Shown here piece by piece: positions 63,076 through 64,000 of a stretch of 64,000 nucleotides of DNA; position 1 is the stretch's first letter, and the number at the start of each line of letters is the position of its first letter. Source of the stretch: Gammaproteobacteria bacterium (GTDB lineage: Bacteria; Pseudomonadota; Gammaproteobacteria; HK1); assembly GCA_021773635.1 (NCBI GenBank), contig JAJFJV010000026.1:40857-104856 (forward strand). Direction: 5' to 3'. The translations under genes were made by a program, and so were the position numbers. The notes beneath the pieces were generated by a model. That model did not search any database. It saw only the letters and a list, made by a program, of their open reading frames with translations, and was not told the DNA's origin.

Positions 63076-64000
63076 CGCGTGCGTAGCCCTCACAATTCCC
63101 CGTTCCGGGCGAAGGCTCATGGCTTTGATAGGGTGAATGCGTCATCAGCATGGCGATATGTTTTTCCACTGCCAGCTGCTCATGCCCAAGGAATTCTTTC
63201 ACCGCCCTGCGAAAATCCGGATGAGCAATCCAGTGGGCCGAGTAGGTGGGGTAGGGCAGAAATCCACGATTGAGCTTGTACTCGCCCTGAGCCCCCGCAT
63301 CGAAACGTGTCAAACCGTTGCGAATGCAGTAGTCGATGGTTTGGTAATAACAAAGCTCGAAGTGCAGGTTGGGTACGGTTTCACGGCAACCCCAGTGGCG
63401 CCCATAGAGCACTTTGCCGCCGATGAAGTTAAGACAGCCTGCCACATAACCACGGATATCACGGGCCAGCACCAGCAGCACCGAATTCGCCATGCTGTGC
63501 CCGATTTCCTTAAAAAAGCCTGGAGTCAGGCTGGCGACTCCGGACTTGCGCTCAAAAGTGGAGCGGTAGAAACCATGAAACACATCCCACAGTGAGTCGT
63601 CTATCTCGTCGCCATGATAGATCTCAAAACTAATGGATAAATTTTCTACCGAGCGACGTTCGCGGCGAATCTGCTTGCGCCGCTTTGAGGAAAGACGCGC
63701 GAGAAAGTCATCAAAATTACGGTAACCCTGATTGCGCCACTGAAACTGGTAACCAGTGCGGCGCAGCAGTCCCTGCTCCTCTAGTAAAGCAGTCTCCCGT
63801 GACGTGGTGAACAGCCAGTGCAGGCTCGAGATTTCTGGCGACCGGGCTTCGTTCAGGGCGCCGCCGCCCAGTACTTGGGCAACGTCTTGCAGGGGGAACT
63901 CCGGATCGTGCAATAAACGCGGGCCAGTGGCTGGCGTGTAGGGGATTGCCACCACCAGCTTGGGATAATAGTTGAGCCCGTTACTGTAATAGGCCTCGGC
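63068..64000 (-). CDS. COG3146/FemAB-like GNAT-fold acyltransferase, 5' end outside window
   Basis: At least 310 residues of a GNAT-like protein related to peptidoglycan-bridge (FemAB) acyltransferases, often encoded next to aat in proteobacteria. The frame continues beyond the window end, so the N-terminus is missing. Features are YYPKLVVAIPYTPATGPRLL at the visible start (20 residues), HWLFTT, FDDFLARLSSKRRKQIRRER near the middle, FYRSTFERK, LYGRHWGC, FELCYYQTIDYCI and FDAGAQGEYKLNRGF. It is the first visible gene of the minus-strand aat-bpt-infA run. Its substrate is unknown. Confidence 0.85.
   Translation of the reverse strand, partial: AEAYYSNGLNYYPKLVVAIPYTPATGPRLLHDPEFPLQDVAQVLGGGALNEARSPEISSLHWLFTTSRETALLEEQGLLRRTGYQFQWRNQGYRNFDDFLARLSSKRRKQIRRERRSVENLSISFEIYHGDEIDDSLWDVFHGFYRSTFERKSGVASLTPGFFKEIGHSMANSVLLVLARDIRGYVAGCLNFIGGKVLYGRHWGCRETVPNLHFELCYYQTIDYCIRNGLTRFDAGAQGEYKLNRGFLPYPTYSAHWIAHPDFRRAVKEFLGHEQLAVEKHIAMLMTHSPYQSHEPSPGTGNCEGYARDA

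Noticed and set aside
1..64000. Search for CRISPR arrays, insertion sequences, integrases and rRNA
   Set aside because: No regularly spaced repeats, transposase, integrase or rRNA was seen on reading both strands.

Overview
The window is a gene-dense, GC-rich piece of a gammaproteobacterial chromosome. Three blocks support this placement: lon-hupB-tRNA-ppiD, the run rpoE-rseA-rseB-mucD-lepA-lepB-rnc-era-recO-pdxJ, and an infA-bpt-aat cluster. Nearly all core genes look intact, with short gaps or 4-11 bp overlaps. No insertion sequence, integrase, phage gene, CRISPR array or rRNA was seen. A full glycogen cluster, a fadNAE-like beta-oxidation operon and a TupABC-type oxyanion transporter suggest a carbon-storing, respiratory environmental bacterium. 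Genus cannot be assigned from sequence alone.

Layout. 1-5023: 3' part of lon, hupB, tRNA-Val(UAC), tRNA-Asp(GUC), ppiD, a YqiB-like gene and mazG. 5060-11274: an accessory block. It holds a sigma-54 activator with an unfamiliar N-terminal domain, then a divergent, well-formed -24/-12 promoter preceded by tandem palindromic half-sites. That promoter faces a HemN-like radical SAM gene with a CX6CX2C cysteine motif, which is coupled to an exported M14-like (DUF2817) protein. A small two-helix membrane protein and an M28 peptidase follow. 11349-16470: folE2, queD, ispA and xseB on the minus strand, then a CNP1-like exported protein and parE. 16517-18760: tupBCA on the minus strand, lying between parE and parC. 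18841-26850: parC, a DUF1015 gene behind a striking sigma-E-like promoter, the EF-P modification set epmB/efp/epmA, and nadB. 27227-37114: the sigma-E module and the lepA-to-pdxJ housekeeping run. 37226-51898: glycogen metabolism (glgP, glgA, glgB, glgC, GH57 amylase, malQ, pgi) interrupted by a DUF457-type membrane protein and purU. 51937-64000: a spermidine-synthase-like gene, fadA-fadN-fadE, a PilZ protein, two coupled EamA transporters, a metallophosphoesterase, infA, bpt, aat and the 3' part of a COG3146-type acyltransferase gene.

How the genes fit together. The sigma-E module has a plausible sigma-E-type promoter of its own and a second, better one in front of the DUF1015 gene, so envelope stress may control that gene. 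Aat and Bpt together give two N-degron leucylation routes. EpmA, EpmB and EF-P form a complete lysylation set except for the EpmC hydroxylase, which was not seen here. The glycogen genes cover synthesis (GlgC, GlgA, GlgB), breakdown (GlgP, MalQ, GH57) and entry to glycolysis (Pgi).

The best candidate for an undescribed system is the sigma-54 activator, palindromic sites, -24/-12 promoter, radical SAM and DUF2817 unit at 5060-9554. Its regulatory layout can be read from the sequence. Its signal, substrate and product cannot.
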